This document shows, one piece after another, positions 7,971 through 14,947 of a stretch of DNA of 27,841 nt (positions are counted from its first letter, which is position 1; each line of letters begins with the position of its first letter). Where the stretch lies: positions 1-27,841 of the forward strand of contig JBKQPR010000361.1 in NCBI GenBank assembly GCA_052144935.1, in the 5' to 3' direction. The notes beneath the pieces are model-generated. The model ran no database searches. It saw only the letters and a list, made by a program, of their open reading frames with translations, and had not been told where the DNA came from. A program made the translations under genes and the position numbers. This stretch comes from JOPF133 sp052144935. GTDB lineage: Bacteria > Acidobacteriota > Terriglobia > Bryobacterales > Bryobacteraceae.

Positions 7971-8258
7971 TGGCCCTCCAGTCCCATGATGAACCCTTTC
8001 GGCTGCGCTCGCGTCTACCATTATGAAACCGGTGTTCCGGACCCGTAGTACAGGTAATGTGGTGGAACCTTATTCTGCATATAACACTGGGGCGGCCTTA
8101 GGGGACACTTCCGCCACCGTTTGCGCCATTTTCCGGCCTTTTGGGACGGCTAGTACGTCCGCTCATTAAAAATATGGCAAACAACCTGCTTGCTTACGGA
8201 GTCCCGAACATTTTAAGATAACGAAGTAACGTTACTCCGATTTTCCGGGGGACTCAGG
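7971..8258. other. Divergent intergenic region upstream of Rrf2 gene
   Basis: No coding sequence is recognisable. This AT-richer spacer would carry the divergent promoters of the SIMPL gene and the Rrf2-clpP pair. It holds the palindrome described separately at 8225-8236. Confidence 0.5.
8225..8236 (+). promoter_or_regulatory. 12-bp perfect palindrome, candidate Rrf2 operator
   Basis: agtaacgttact is an exact 12-bp palindrome 22 bases before the Rrf2-type start codon, in an AT-rich stretch (ttttaagataacgaagtaac). Rrf2 proteins commonly bind imperfect palindromes in their own promoters. The palindrome is plain in the sequence; binding by the adjacent regulator is inference. Confidence 0.45.
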
Positions 8259-8735
8259 ATGATCTATTCTCGTTCGGCTGAATATGCGATCCGCGCGTTT
8301 GTGCATCTGGCCCAGGTGCCCGAAGGCAAATACGCCATGGTCAAGAACATTGCGGAGCAGGAAGATATTCCGGCGCATTTTCTGGCCAAGATTCTCCAGC
8401 AACTGGCTCGAAAGGGCCTGTTGCGCTCCAGCAAAGGCCCCACCGGCGGCTTCGCCCTCCGGGTGGATCCGGCCGAAATCCGGTTGCTGGACATTGTCGA
8501 GGCGCTCGACGGCCTGGCGCCTTACCAGCAGTGCGCCAGCGGCCTCTCCGAGTGCTCCGACGACATGCCGTGCTCGATGCACGATAGCTGGGTGAACCTC
8601 CGTTCGCGTATCATGGATTATTTGGGGCGGAATACGATCGCCGACTTGGCGAAGGCGCTGGAGACCAAGAAGAAGAATCTGGCTCTCGCCAAACAGCGCA
8701 AGACCAAGCGGCCGGTTGCCGCCAAGCGGGCCTGA
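8259..8735 (+). CDS. Rrf2-family transcriptional regulator with Fe-S-type cysteines
   Basis: This 158-residue protein opens MIYSRSAEYAIRAFVHLAQV, the classic Rrf2 start. The winged helix-turn-helix spans about residues 25-70 (IPAHFLAKILQQLARKGLL, then KGPTGGFAL). Three cysteines, C92, C99 and C105 (CASGLSECSDDMPCSMHDSW), match the cluster-binding loop of IscR/NsrR/RsrR-type members, so it probably senses iron-sulfur status, nitric oxide or redox state. The C-terminal 25 residues are Lys/Arg-rich. The start codon follows a G-rich element (cggggga). clpP begins 30 bases downstream on the same strand, so the two are probably co-transcribed. The ligand is not determinable from sequence alone. Confidence 0.9.
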   Translation: MIYSRSAEYAIRAFVHLAQVPEGKYAMVKNIAEQEDIPAHFLAKILQQLARKGLLRSSKGPTGGFALRVDPAEIRLLDIVEALDGLAPYQQCASGLSECSDDMPCSMHDSWVNLRSRIMDYLGRNTIADLAKALETKKKNLALAKQRKTKRPVAAKRA

Positions 8736-8765
8736 TCGCCCGGCCAAGAAACGATCGGAGGCACG

Positions 8766-9386
8766 ATGGGAAACTCGGTTCTCGTCCCCATGGTGGTCGA
8801 ACAGACCTCCCGGGGCGAACGCGCATACGATATTTACTCCCGGCTGTTGAAAGAGAATATTATCTTCCTGGGCACCCCGATCGACGACCAGGTCGCCAAT
8901 CTGATCATTGCCCAACTCCTTTTCCTGGAAGCCGAAGACCCGGAGAAGGATATTTCCATTTACATCAACTCGCCGGGTGGCTCCATTACCGCCGGTCTGG
9001 CGATTCTGGACACCATGGCGTTCATCCGCCCCGATATCGTGACCATCTGCGTGGGGCAGGCGGCGTCCATGGCGGCCGTTCTGCTGGCCAAGGGTACCCG
9101 CGGCAAACGCTTCAGCCTGCCGAATTCGCGGATCATGATCCACCAGCCCTCCATGCAGGGACTGGCCGGACAGGCCGCCGATATCGACATTTACGCCCGC
9201 GAGATCCTGCGCATGCGCGAGATCCTCAACGGCATGCTGGCGGACGCTACCGGGCAGCCGGTGGAGAAGGTCGCCAAGGATGTGGACCGCGACTATATCC
9301 TGGAGCCGGAGCAGGCCGTACTGTACGGCATGATCGACCGGGTGATCGCCAGCCGCGATCTGGCCCCGGTGGCAATTAAGGGGTAA
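8766..9386 (+). CDS. clpP: ATP-dependent Clp protease proteolytic subunit
   Basis: This 206-residue serine peptidase forms the barrel of the Clp protease and degrades proteins fed by ClpX or ClpA/ClpC. The catalytic triad is visible as S101 (GQAASMAA), H126 (IMIHQPS) and D176 (KDVDRDYIL). SPGGSITAGLAILDTM and DIYAREILRMREILN are also family hallmarks. The start is supported by ggagg six bases upstream of ATG. The N-terminus (MGNSVLVPMVVEQTSRGERA) shows the usual short propeptide followed by axial-loop sequence. It follows the Rrf2 gene, not the usual tig-clpP-clpX order; neither tig nor clpX is in the window. It may be one of several ClpP paralogues. Confidence 0.97.
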   Translation: MGNSVLVPMVVEQTSRGERAYDIYSRLLKENIIFLGTPIDDQVANLIIAQLLFLEAEDPEKDISIYINSPGGSITAGLAILDTMAFIRPDIVTICVGQAASMAAVLLAKGTRGKRFSLPNSRIMIHQPSMQGLAGQAADIDIYAREILRMREILNGMLADATGQPVEKVAKDVDRDYILEPEQAVLYGMIDRVIASRDLAPVAIKG

Positions 9387-9388
9387 GC

Positions 9389-9461
9389 ACCGCTCCCTCA
9401 CGGTCGCGGCTCTGACGGACCCTCCGAGCCGGGCCCAGAGGGCACCCCGTGAGGGAGCGGT
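9389..9461. repeat. Dispersed hairpin repeat, copy 1
   Basis: accgctccctcacgg (9389-9403) and ccgtgagggagcggt (9447-9461) are perfect 15-bp inverted arms. A nested hairpin (ggctc 9408-9412, gagcc 9426-9430) and the segment gagccgggcccagagg (9426-9441) lie inside. A diverged copy lies at 17440-17512, which makes this a REP- or MITE-like family. It sits immediately after the clpP stop and may also act in transcript ending or stability, although no T-tract follows. Confidence 0.8.
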
Positions 9462-9469
9462 TGGTTCCC

Positions 9470-11848
9470 ATGACGCGCCTGCCCATTGTCGCCCTGGCTC
9501 TGGCCTCTGCCGCCTTAGCCCAGTCTCCGCTCACGCTCTGGTATCGCCAGCCGGCCAAGCTCTGGGTGGAAGCCCTGCCCGTGGGCAACGGCCGCATGGG
9601 AGCCATGATCTTCGGCGCCATCGCGCACGAGCGCATTCAGTTCAACGAACAGACCGTCTGGACCGGCGAGCCGCACGAATACGCGCACCCCGGCGCTTCC
9701 CAATCGCTGGCCAAGATCCGCGAGCTGCTGTGGGCCGGCAAGCAGAAAGAAGCCGAAGACCTGGCCATGCAGGAGTTTATGAGCGTGCCCATCCGGCAAA
9801 GGGCCTACCAGTCGTTCGGCGACCTGCAACTGGAGTTTCCAGACCCTGGCGGTAGCCAAGCCGGGAGCGAAGCCGAGGGCGAAGTCACTGGCTACCGGCG
9901 CGATTTGAATCTGGACACCGCGATTTCCTCGGTCACGTACAGCTTGAAGGGCGTGCAGTACCGGCGCGTGATGTTCGCCAGTTACCCGGCCAACGCGATC
10001 GTGATACGGCTCACCGCCAATCAACCGGGCAGCCTTACCTTTACCGCTGGCATGAAGTCCAGCCACCCGGCGACGGTGAAGAGCCTGCCGGATGGCAGCC
10101 TGGCGCTGGAGGGGCGGGTGAACGATTCGGCAATCCGGTTTCAGGCGCGCCTGGCGGCCGAAATCCAGGGCCGCTTCCACGAATCGAAGGACGGAAAGCT
10201 CACCGTGGTCCACGCCGATTCCGCCACCCTGATCCTGGCCGGCGCCACCAATTTCAAGAACTTCCGCGACGTCTCGGCCGACCCGGCGGCGCGCAATACC
10301 GCCACCCTGGACGCCGTCCGGCGGAAGACTTACGATGCCCTGTTGGCCGAGCACCTGGCCGATTACCAGAAGCTGTTCCAGCGCGTCTCGCTGGACCTGG
10401 GCACCTCGCCCACCGCCGCGCTGCCCACCGACGAGCGGGTGGCTGCCTTCGCCAAAGGCAACGACCCGGCGCTGGTGGCACTGGTCTTTCAGTACGGGCG
10501 CTATCTGACGATCGGGTCCAGCCGTCCCGGCGGCCAGCCCGCCAACCTGCAGGGCCTCTGGAACGAATCCGACAACCCGCCCTGGGACAGCAAATACACC
10601 GACAACATCAACACCGAGATGAACTACTGGCCGGTGGAGGAGACCAACCTCTCCGAGTGCCAGCTTCCGTTGTTCGACGCCCTGAAAGACCTGGCGCAAA
10701 CCGGCGCCGTGGTGGCCAGGGAGCACTACAACGCGCGCGGCTGGGTGGTGCATCACAATTTCGACCTGTGGCGCGGCGCGGCCCCCATCAACGCCTCCAA
10801 TCATGGCATCTGGCAATCCGGCGGCGCTTGGCTTTCGACGCACCTGTGGGAGCACTACCTCTTCACCGGCGACAAGCAGTTCCTGCGCGATACCGCTTAT
10901 CCGCTGATGAAGGGCGCGGCCCTGTTCTTCGTGGACTCGCTGGTGAAGGACCCCCAGTCCGGCTTGCTCTACACCGGGCCCAGCAACTCGCCCGAGCAGG
11001 GCGGCCTGGTGATGGGACCCGCCATGGACCGGGAAATTGTGCGCAGCCTTTTCGGCGAAACCATCGCCGCCAGCCGCATCCTGGGTAATGACAGCGCCAC
11101 CGACGCCGCTCTGCGCGAACAGTTGACCAACCTGCGCGCGCAGATCGCGCCGAGCCGCGTGGGCCAATACGGCCAGTTGCAGGAATGGATGGAGGATAAG
11201 GACGACCCCAAGAATGAGCACCGCCACGTCTCGCACCTGTGGGCCGTCTATCCGGGCGCGGAGATCACGCCCTACGGCACGCCCGGCCTTTTCAAGGCGG
11301 CCCGGCAATCCCTGATCTACCGGGGCGATGCCGCCACCGGCTGGTCGATGGGCTGGAAGATCAACCTGTGGGCGCGTTTCCTGGATGGCGATCACGCCTA
11401 CAAGATCCTGCAGAACCTGATCCAGCCGGCCAACGATTCCAGCCCCGGCCATCCCGGCCACGCCGGGCTGTTCGCCAACCTCTTCGACGCGCATCCGCCC
11501 TTTCAGATCGACGGTAACTTCGGAGCGACGGCGGGAATTACCGAGATGCTGCTGCAGAGCGACGACCCGCACGGGACGGCTACCAGCCTGACGCCCGCCC
11601 AGACCGGCGAAGCGGCCTTCCTGACCCTGCTCCCGGCGTTGCCGGCGGCCTTTCCCAGCGGCAAAGTGACCGGCCTGCGGGCCCGCGGCGGGGTAGGGGT
11701 AGACATCGAATGGCGCGACGGCAAGCTGGTGAAGGCCAGGCTGACGCCCGCGGCAACCAAGCCCATCCGCATCCGCTATGCCGGCCAGGAGCACGAGCTG
11801 GCGGGTAAGGCGGGGGCGGCGATCGAGTTCCACGGGAAGGCGTTGTAA
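9470..11848 (+). CDS. Secreted glycoside hydrolase family 95 (alpha-L-fucosidase type)
   Basis: This 792-residue protein starts MTRLPIVALALASAALAQ, a signal peptide, at ATG 9470; a GTG at 9449 lies within the upstream repeat and is rejected. The GH95 N-terminal beta-domain is clear (AKLWVEALPVGNGRMGAMIF, then QFNEQTVWTG). The catalytic (alpha/alpha)6 barrel shows N379 and N381 (DNINTEMNYWP), E509 (SNSPEQGG) and D681 (IDGNFGATAG), which I align with the Asn pair, general acid Glu and conserved Asp of the Bifidobacterium 1,2-alpha-fucosidase. Further family signatures are WNESDNPPWDSKYTDN and HRHVSHLWAVYPG. GH95 enzymes invert the anomeric centre and release fucose, or in some members galactose, from plant or host glycans. 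It stands alone without a transporter or regulator beside it. Confidence 0.93.
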   Translation: MTRLPIVALALASAALAQSPLTLWYRQPAKLWVEALPVGNGRMGAMIFGAIAHERIQFNEQTVWTGEPHEYAHPGASQSLAKIRELLWAGKQKEAEDLAMQEFMSVPIRQRAYQSFGDLQLEFPDPGGSQAGSEAEGEVTGYRRDLNLDTAISSVTYSLKGVQYRRVMFASYPANAIVIRLTANQPGSLTFTAGMKSSHPATVKSLPDGSLALEGRVNDSAIRFQARLAAEIQGRFHESKDGKLTVVHADSATLILAGATNFKNFRDVSADPAARNTATLDAVRRKTYDALLAEHLADYQKLFQRVSLDLGTSPTAALPTDERVAAFAKGNDPALVALVFQYGRYLTIGSSRPGGQPANLQGLWNESDNPPWDSKYTDNINTEMNYWPVEETNLSECQLPLFDALKDLAQTGAVVAREHYNARGWVVHHNFDLWRGAAPINASNHGIWQSGGAWLSTHLWEHYLFTGDKQFLRDTAYPLMKGAALFFVDSLVKDPQSGLLYTGPSNSPEQGGLVMGPAMDREIVRSLFGETIAASRILGNDSATDAALREQLTNLRAQIAPSRVGQYGQLQEWMEDKDDPKNEHRHVSHLWAVYPGAEITPYGTPGLFKAARQSLIYRGDAATGWSMGWKINLWARFLDGDHAYKILQNLIQPANDSSPGHPGHAGLFANLFDAHPPFQIDGNFGATAGITEMLLQSDDPHGTATSLTPAQTGEAAFLTLLPALPAAFPSGKVTGLRARGGVGVDIEWRDGKLVKARLTPAATKPIRIRYAGQEHELAGKAGAAIEFHGKAL

Positions 11849-11863
11849 GGGCGCGCGACCCGG

Positions 11864-12193
11864 CTACAGAAACTCTACTCTGCCGATCATTTCCTCCGGC
11901 GACAGCAGATCATGGATCAAAATCACGCGACGAAGTATCTCTCCCACGGACATCGATTGTTGCTGGCAATAGGCTATGCCCGCGTGGGCTAACCCTTGCG
12001 CGTGAAGCCTGAGAAAATCGCCGTCCTGTGTCACCAGGACGCGTCCGGAGGAGGCAGCAAACTCAAGGTGCTCAATGTCAGTCGCGCCGATCAAGCGCGC
12101 GTCCGTCGTGGTCGTCACGTCGATATTGCGCCGCCGAAGACCATCCGCGGCGTGGGCGGAGATGTGCTCGTCAAGATGAAAGCAGATGGGCAC
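11864..12193 (-). CDS. DUF5615 PIN-like toxin candidate
   Basis: This 109-residue protein starts MPICFHLDEHISAHAADGLR. The D-E pair near residue 8-9, the central TDIEHLEFAASSGRVLVTQD and the DGDFLRLHA motif are the acidic positions of the DUF5615/Mut7-C-like PIN fold. PIN proteins are metal-dependent RNases; DUF5615 members are regularly the second gene of a pair with DUF433. The ATG lies three bases after the stop of the DUF433 gene, so the two are translated from one mRNA. RNase activity is inferred from fold and context. Confidence 0.87.
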   Translation of the reverse strand: MPICFHLDEHISAHAADGLRRRNIDVTTTTDARLIGATDIEHLEFAASSGRVLVTQDGDFLRLHAQGLAHAGIAYCQQQSMSVGEILRRVILIHDLLSPEEMIGRVEFL

Positions 12194-12196
12194 TGG

Positions 12197-12520
12197 TCAG
12201 GATGATTCGTCTAAACGCTCCTGTTGCAGTTTCGTTTCGAGCAGCGATGGACGACTGTGGCGGAATTCCTCTACGAACGCACGCTCAGCCCGCATCTCAT
12301 TCTGGATTTCCTCGATGTGATCGAAATAGTAGGCGAGGGCGGCGTGAACGTCGGCGAGAGTGATCGTAGGAACGTGGGAAACGATCTCGTCAGGGGTCAG
12401 GCCCCGATGCTCATGCCACACCACGATATCGAGTACACGAACGCGGTGCCCGGCGATGCAGGCCTTTCCGCCGCAGATGCCAAGCGTACTGGTAATCCGG
12501 TCGGCGATGACCATAGACAT
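12197..12520 (-). CDS. DUF433 antitoxin
   Basis: This 107-residue protein contains the DUF433 helix-turn-helix-like core: ITSTLGICGGKACIAGHRVR, then VLDIVVWHEHRGLTPDEIVS and LADVHAALAYYFDHIEEI (about residues 10-75). The acidic, Arg-rich C-terminal tail (QNEMRAERAFVEEFRHSRPS) could occupy the toxin. DUF433 proteins are the usual partners of DUF5615 PIN-like proteins. On the minus strand, TATACT ends six bases before the ATG, so the mRNA should be leaderless. A 12-bp palindrome just upstream is a likely operator. Confidence 0.87.
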   Translation of the reverse strand: MSMVIADRITSTLGICGGKACIAGHRVRVLDIVVWHEHRGLTPDEIVSHVPTITLADVHAALAYYFDHIEEIQNEMRAERAFVEEFRHSRPSLLETKLQQERLDESS

Positions 12521-12547
12521 GACTCAAGTATAGACCGCTCGCGAGCG
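12521..12547 (-). promoter_or_regulatory. Leaderless promoter with 12-bp palindromic operator
   Basis: Read on the minus strand, the exact palindrome cgctcgcgagcg (12536-12547) is followed by TATACT (12532-12527), six bases (tgagtc), then the DUF433 ATG at 12520. No good -35 is visible. A palindrome just upstream of the -10 fits autorepression by the antitoxin complex. The motifs are seen; the function is inferred. Confidence 0.5.
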
Positions 12548-12693
12548 TCTTGAATTCATCAGTCGGCGGGCAACCCACCATTGGCGGAAGGATCGGGATC
12601 GGTCTGGCTTCGCCTTACTGCGCCCCGCCGGTTCCCAAGCAGTTCGAGAACCGCGGCCCGCGCCGGCCCGCGCCGCCCCACCCTCTCGCTCGC

Positions 12694-12827
12694 CCCCCGC
12701 CCCACGCTATAATCGCATCGTAATGGATGTTTACGAGGAAGTGGTGCGCCTGCGCAACCTCGGCCAGAAGTGCGCGCTGGCCACCATCGTGCAAGTGCGT
12801 GGGTCCATCCGCAGTTGCGAGAACGCC
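12694..12827 (+). repeat. Direct repeat: promoter plus xdhC 5' end, copy 1
   Basis: Positions 12694-12827 match 13456-13589 without gaps (constant offset 762). I count 10 mismatches in 134 bases. The shared segment includes the C-rich upstream stretch, the TATAAT box and about 35 codons of xdhC. The DUF4160-DUF2442 pair lies between the two copies. Confidence 0.9.
12708..12713 (+). promoter_or_regulatory. TATAAT -10 box of truncated xdhC copy
   Basis: A consensus -10 in very GC-rich surroundings, nine bases before the ATG at 12723. The identical arrangement precedes the full xdhC. It could now drive the DUF4160-DUF2442 pair downstream. Confidence 0.6.
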
Positions 12828-12869
12828 GCGCGAAAGCCATTGGCCGCAGGCGCTGGACCCGCGAAATGA
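12723..12869 (+). pseudogene. Truncated xdhC 5' fragment
   Basis: The reading frame MDVYEEVVRLRNLGQKCALA, continuing to VQVRGSIRSCENA, is the N-terminus of the XdhC protein encoded downstream at 13485. After about 35 codons similarity stops, and unrelated sequence (ARKPLAAGAGPAK) runs to a TGA at 12867-12869. Against the intact gene, four residues differ (V/L, R/P, C/Y and N/S) and several codons differ silently, so the copy is not fresh. The promoter is still consensus. The DUF4160 start codon is 11 bases after the stop. Confidence 0.85.
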
Positions 12870-12879
12870 TGTTTCACGC

Positions 12880-13140
12880 ATGCCTGAGATCAGCCGGTTC
12901 TTCGGTATTGTTGTGCAGATGTACTATAACGACCACGAGCCGCCGCACTTCCATGTGCGTTATTCCGGCCAGAAGGCGCTCATAGCCATCGAGACACTGG
13001 GTGTATTAAGAGGGAGCCTCTCGCCTCGGGCGATCGGCTTGGTGACGGAGTGGGCCGCCCTGCATCGCGCGGAACTGATCGAGGATTGGAACCTGGCGAG
13101 GGCCGAGGCGCAGCTCAAACCCATTGCGCCCCTGGAGTAA
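12880..13140 (+). CDS. DUF4160 family protein (toxin-antitoxin-like pair)
   Basis: This 86-residue protein, MPEISRFFGIVVQMYYNDHE followed by PPHFHVRYSGQKALIAI, is a textbook DUF4160 sequence: the P-E-I start, the Y-x-D-H-x-P-P-H-F-H-V motif, and the C-terminal LVTEWAALHRAELIEDWNLA. The reading frame is open back to 12727 and overlaps the truncated xdhC copy, but ATG 12880 is the conserved family start. DUF4160 genes almost always sit next to DUF2442 genes, as here with a three-base gap, and the pair is commonly described as a putative toxin-antitoxin system. Activity is not established; the His-rich motif suggests metal binding. Confidence 0.9.
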   Translation: MPEISRFFGIVVQMYYNDHEPPHFHVRYSGQKALIAIETLGVLRGSLSPRAIGLVTEWAALHRAELIEDWNLARAEAQLKPIAPLE

Positions 13141-13143
13141 GTC

Positions 13144-13425
13144 ATGTTGAAGGACATTGTTGCCGCAAAAGCGCTCACCGATTATCGTTTGCATCTTCGG
13201 TTCGAAGACGGAGTGGAGGGCGTGGTGGATCTCGCACCCCTTCTCAGCTTCCGCGGAGTCTTCGAGCCGCTGAGCGACCCGGCCTACTTCGCGCAGGTCC
13301 GCGTCGATCCGGGCTTGGGCACGGTAGCTTGGCCGAACGGGGCGGATCTCGATCCCGACGTTCTCTACGCCCGCGTCACCGGGACGCCAATCCTGCTGGA
13401 GCACGATGTCCATCTGGCGAGTTAG
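13144..13425 (+). CDS. DUF2442 family protein (partner of DUF4160)
   Basis: This 93-residue protein reads MLKDIVAAKALTDYRLHLRF, then EDGVEGVVDLAPLLSFRGVF and GTVAWPNGADLDPDVLYARV, the standard DUF2442/NE0471-type fold. The gene starts three bases after the DUF4160 stop, so both are in one operon. Its 3' end is 31 bases before the second copy of the xdhC promoter segment. In pairs of this kind DUF2442 is the likely DNA-binding or neutralising partner, but the direction of toxicity is not known. Confidence 0.9.
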   Translation: MLKDIVAAKALTDYRLHLRFEDGVEGVVDLAPLLSFRGVFEPLSDPAYFAQVRVDPGLGTVAWPNGADLDPDVLYARVTGTPILLEHDVHLAS

Positions 13426-13455
13426 CCCCGGTTAGCCCCGCCCACCCCTCGCCTC

Positions 13456-13589
13456 CCCCCGCCCCACGCTATAATCGCATCGGAATGGATGTTTACGAGG
13501 AACTGGTGCGCCTGCGGAATCTCGGCCAGAAGTGCGCGCTGGCCACCATTGTGCAAGTGCGCGGGTCCATCCCCAGCTACGAGAGCGCC
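13456..13589 (+). repeat. Direct repeat: promoter plus xdhC 5' end, copy 2
   Basis: This is the intact counterpart of 12694-12827, about 92% identical by hand count. It contains the functional xdhC promoter and first codons. Confidence 0.9.
13470..13475 (+). promoter_or_regulatory. TATAAT -10 box of xdhC
   Basis: A consensus -10 nine bases upstream of the xdhC ATG. Transcription should start two or three bases before the ATG, which gives an essentially leaderless mRNA; no Shine-Dalgarno precedes the start. The -35 is not recognisable in the C-rich upstream sequence. Confidence 0.65.
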
Positions 13590-14324
13590 AAGCTGCTGGT
13601 GCGCGAAGACGGATCGATGATCGGCACCATCGGAGGAGGCTGCGTGGAAGGCGAGGTTTGGAACGTGGCACGCGAGGTGATCGCCTCCGAGAAGCCCCGG
13701 CACCTCACCTTCAACCTGGGGCAGGACGCCGCCTACGATAACGGCCTCATCTGCGGCGGGCAACTCGACATCTTCGTGGAGCCGGTGCTGCCGGTGCCGC
13801 ACGCCTTCATTTTCGGGGCCGGGCACATCTCCAAGAGCCTTTCCAAGGCCGCTACGCTGGCGGGCTTCTCCACCGTGGTGGTGGATAACCGCGACAGCTT
13901 CGCCAACCGCGAGCGCTTTCCCGAAGCCGCCGAGGTACACGCGGGCGAGTACGAGGAAGTCTTCCCCAAGCTGGCCATCAACGAAACCAGCTATGTAGTG
14001 ATCGTGACGCGCGGGCATCGCGACGATATGCGGGTGCTCAAACTGGCCATCGCCACGCCCGCGCGGTATATCGCCATGATCGGCAGCAAACGCAAGGTGC
14101 TCAACGTCATCCGGGAGCTGGAGAAGGAAGGCGTCGCGCGCACGGCCTTCGAGCGCATCCACGCACCCATGGGGCTGGATATCGGGGCCATTTCTCCCGA
14201 GGAAATCGCCATCGCGGTGGCGGCGGAGATGATCGCGGTGCGCCGCAATGCCGGGTCCAATTGGCGCTCGCTGTCGATGTCGGTGTTCGCCGATGAATCG
14301 CTGCGGGCCGTGCTGGCCCAGTGA
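13485..14324 (+). CDS. XdhC/CoxI-family molybdenum-hydroxylase maturation protein
   Basis: This 279-residue protein has an N-terminal XdhC domain (ATIVQVRGSIPSYESAKLLV, then MIGTIGGGCVEGEVW and NGLICGGQLDIFVEPV). It is followed by a Rossmann-type XdhC_C domain (about residues 105-245: AFIFGAGHISKSLSKAATLA, then FSTVVVDNRD and YIAMIGSKRKV). XdhC proteins bind molybdenum cofactor and help insert its sulfurated form into xanthine dehydrogenase-type enzymes. The stop overlaps the GTG of the next gene, a MocA-like nucleotidyltransferase, a frequent pairing. No structural hydroxylase genes are in the window. The ATG at 13485 is chosen because it follows the TATAAT promoter and matches the family start; the frame is open further upstream. 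Confidence 0.93.
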   Translation: MDVYEELVRLRNLGQKCALATIVQVRGSIPSYESAKLLVREDGSMIGTIGGGCVEGEVWNVAREVIASEKPRHLTFNLGQDAAYDNGLICGGQLDIFVEPVLPVPHAFIFGAGHISKSLSKAATLAGFSTVVVDNRDSFANRERFPEAAEVHAGEYEEVFPKLAINETSYVVIVTRGHRDDMRVLKLAIATPARYIAMIGSKRKVLNVIRELEKEGVARTAFERIHAPMGLDIGAISPEEIAIAVAAEMIAVRRNAGSNWRSLSMSVFADESLRAVLAQ

Positions 14325-14914
14325 GCGGCGGAGCCAGTTGCGCGGGCCTGGTCCTGGCGGCTGGCGAATCGCGCCGCATGGGATCTCCCAAAGCGCTGCT
14401 GCGGTATCGCGGCGAAACTTTTCTGGACCGTACGGTGCGCATGCTGGGGGCTCACTGCGCGCCGGTGATCGTGGTACTGGGCGCCTGCGCGGAAGAGATT
14501 CGCGCGCAAGCCCAACAGCCTGCCACCTTCGTCATGAACGCCAATTACCGCAGCGGCCAGACCAGCTCGATGCAGGCCGGCTTGCGCGCGGTTCCGGCTG
14601 GCTGCGCGGGGGTGCTGTTTACGCTGGTCGACCATCCGGCCGTGGATCCGGAAACTATCGCGGCGCTGGCGGCGGAAGCCGAGCCAGCGGTGCTGGTGCG
14701 GGTTCCGCGGTACCGGGGGGAGCGCGGCCATCCGATCTGGTTTTCGAGCGCCTTGATTCCCGAGTTCCTGGCCCTGCCGGAAGATGGAGCGGCGCGTGAA
14801 GTGGTGCGGCGGCACGCCTCCGAAACCCGCTTCCTGGAGGTGGACGACGCCGGCATTCTGGCCGATATCGACGACGCGGAGGCCTACCGCGCCCTGGTGG
14901 GGAGCGGCGCGTGA
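14321..14914 (+). CDS. MocA/MobA-like nucleotidyltransferase
   Basis: This 197-residue protein has the N-terminal signature LVLAAGESRRMGSPKALL (about residues 10-27), which binds the nucleotide. The second signature, LFTLVDHPAVDPETIAAL, corresponds to the metal-binding Asp motif of molybdenum-cofactor cytidylyltransferases. RYRGERGHPIWFSSALIPEF is the conserved substrate-side segment. The GTG start at 14321 overlaps the xdhC stop (GTGA), so the two are translationally coupled. The likely role is making the cytidine dinucleotide form of molybdopterin for the hydroxylase served by XdhC. Specificity for CTP over GTP is inferred from context only. Confidence 0.9.
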   Translation: MSGGASCAGLVLAAGESRRMGSPKALLRYRGETFLDRTVRMLGAHCAPVIVVLGACAEEIRAQAQQPATFVMNANYRSGQTSSMQAGLRAVPAGCAGVLFTLVDHPAVDPETIAALAAEAEPAVLVRVPRYRGERGHPIWFSSALIPEFLALPEDGAAREVVRRHASETRFLEVDDAGILADIDDAEAYRALVGSGA

Positions 14915-14947
14915 ATCGGGCTTCACGTGAGGCTGAGGGCCGCCGGC

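Noticed and set aside
9515..11833. A 772-codon open frame on the minus strand opposite the GH95 gene
   Set aside because: It is a by-product of strong GC codon bias in the plus-strand gene. Its translation matches nothing, while the plus-strand product has all GH95 motifs.
12727..13140. A 137-codon version of the DUF4160 protein starting inside the xdhC fragment
   Set aside because: The extra 51 residues are an out-of-frame reading of the duplicated xdhC segment. The family start MPEIS is at 12880.
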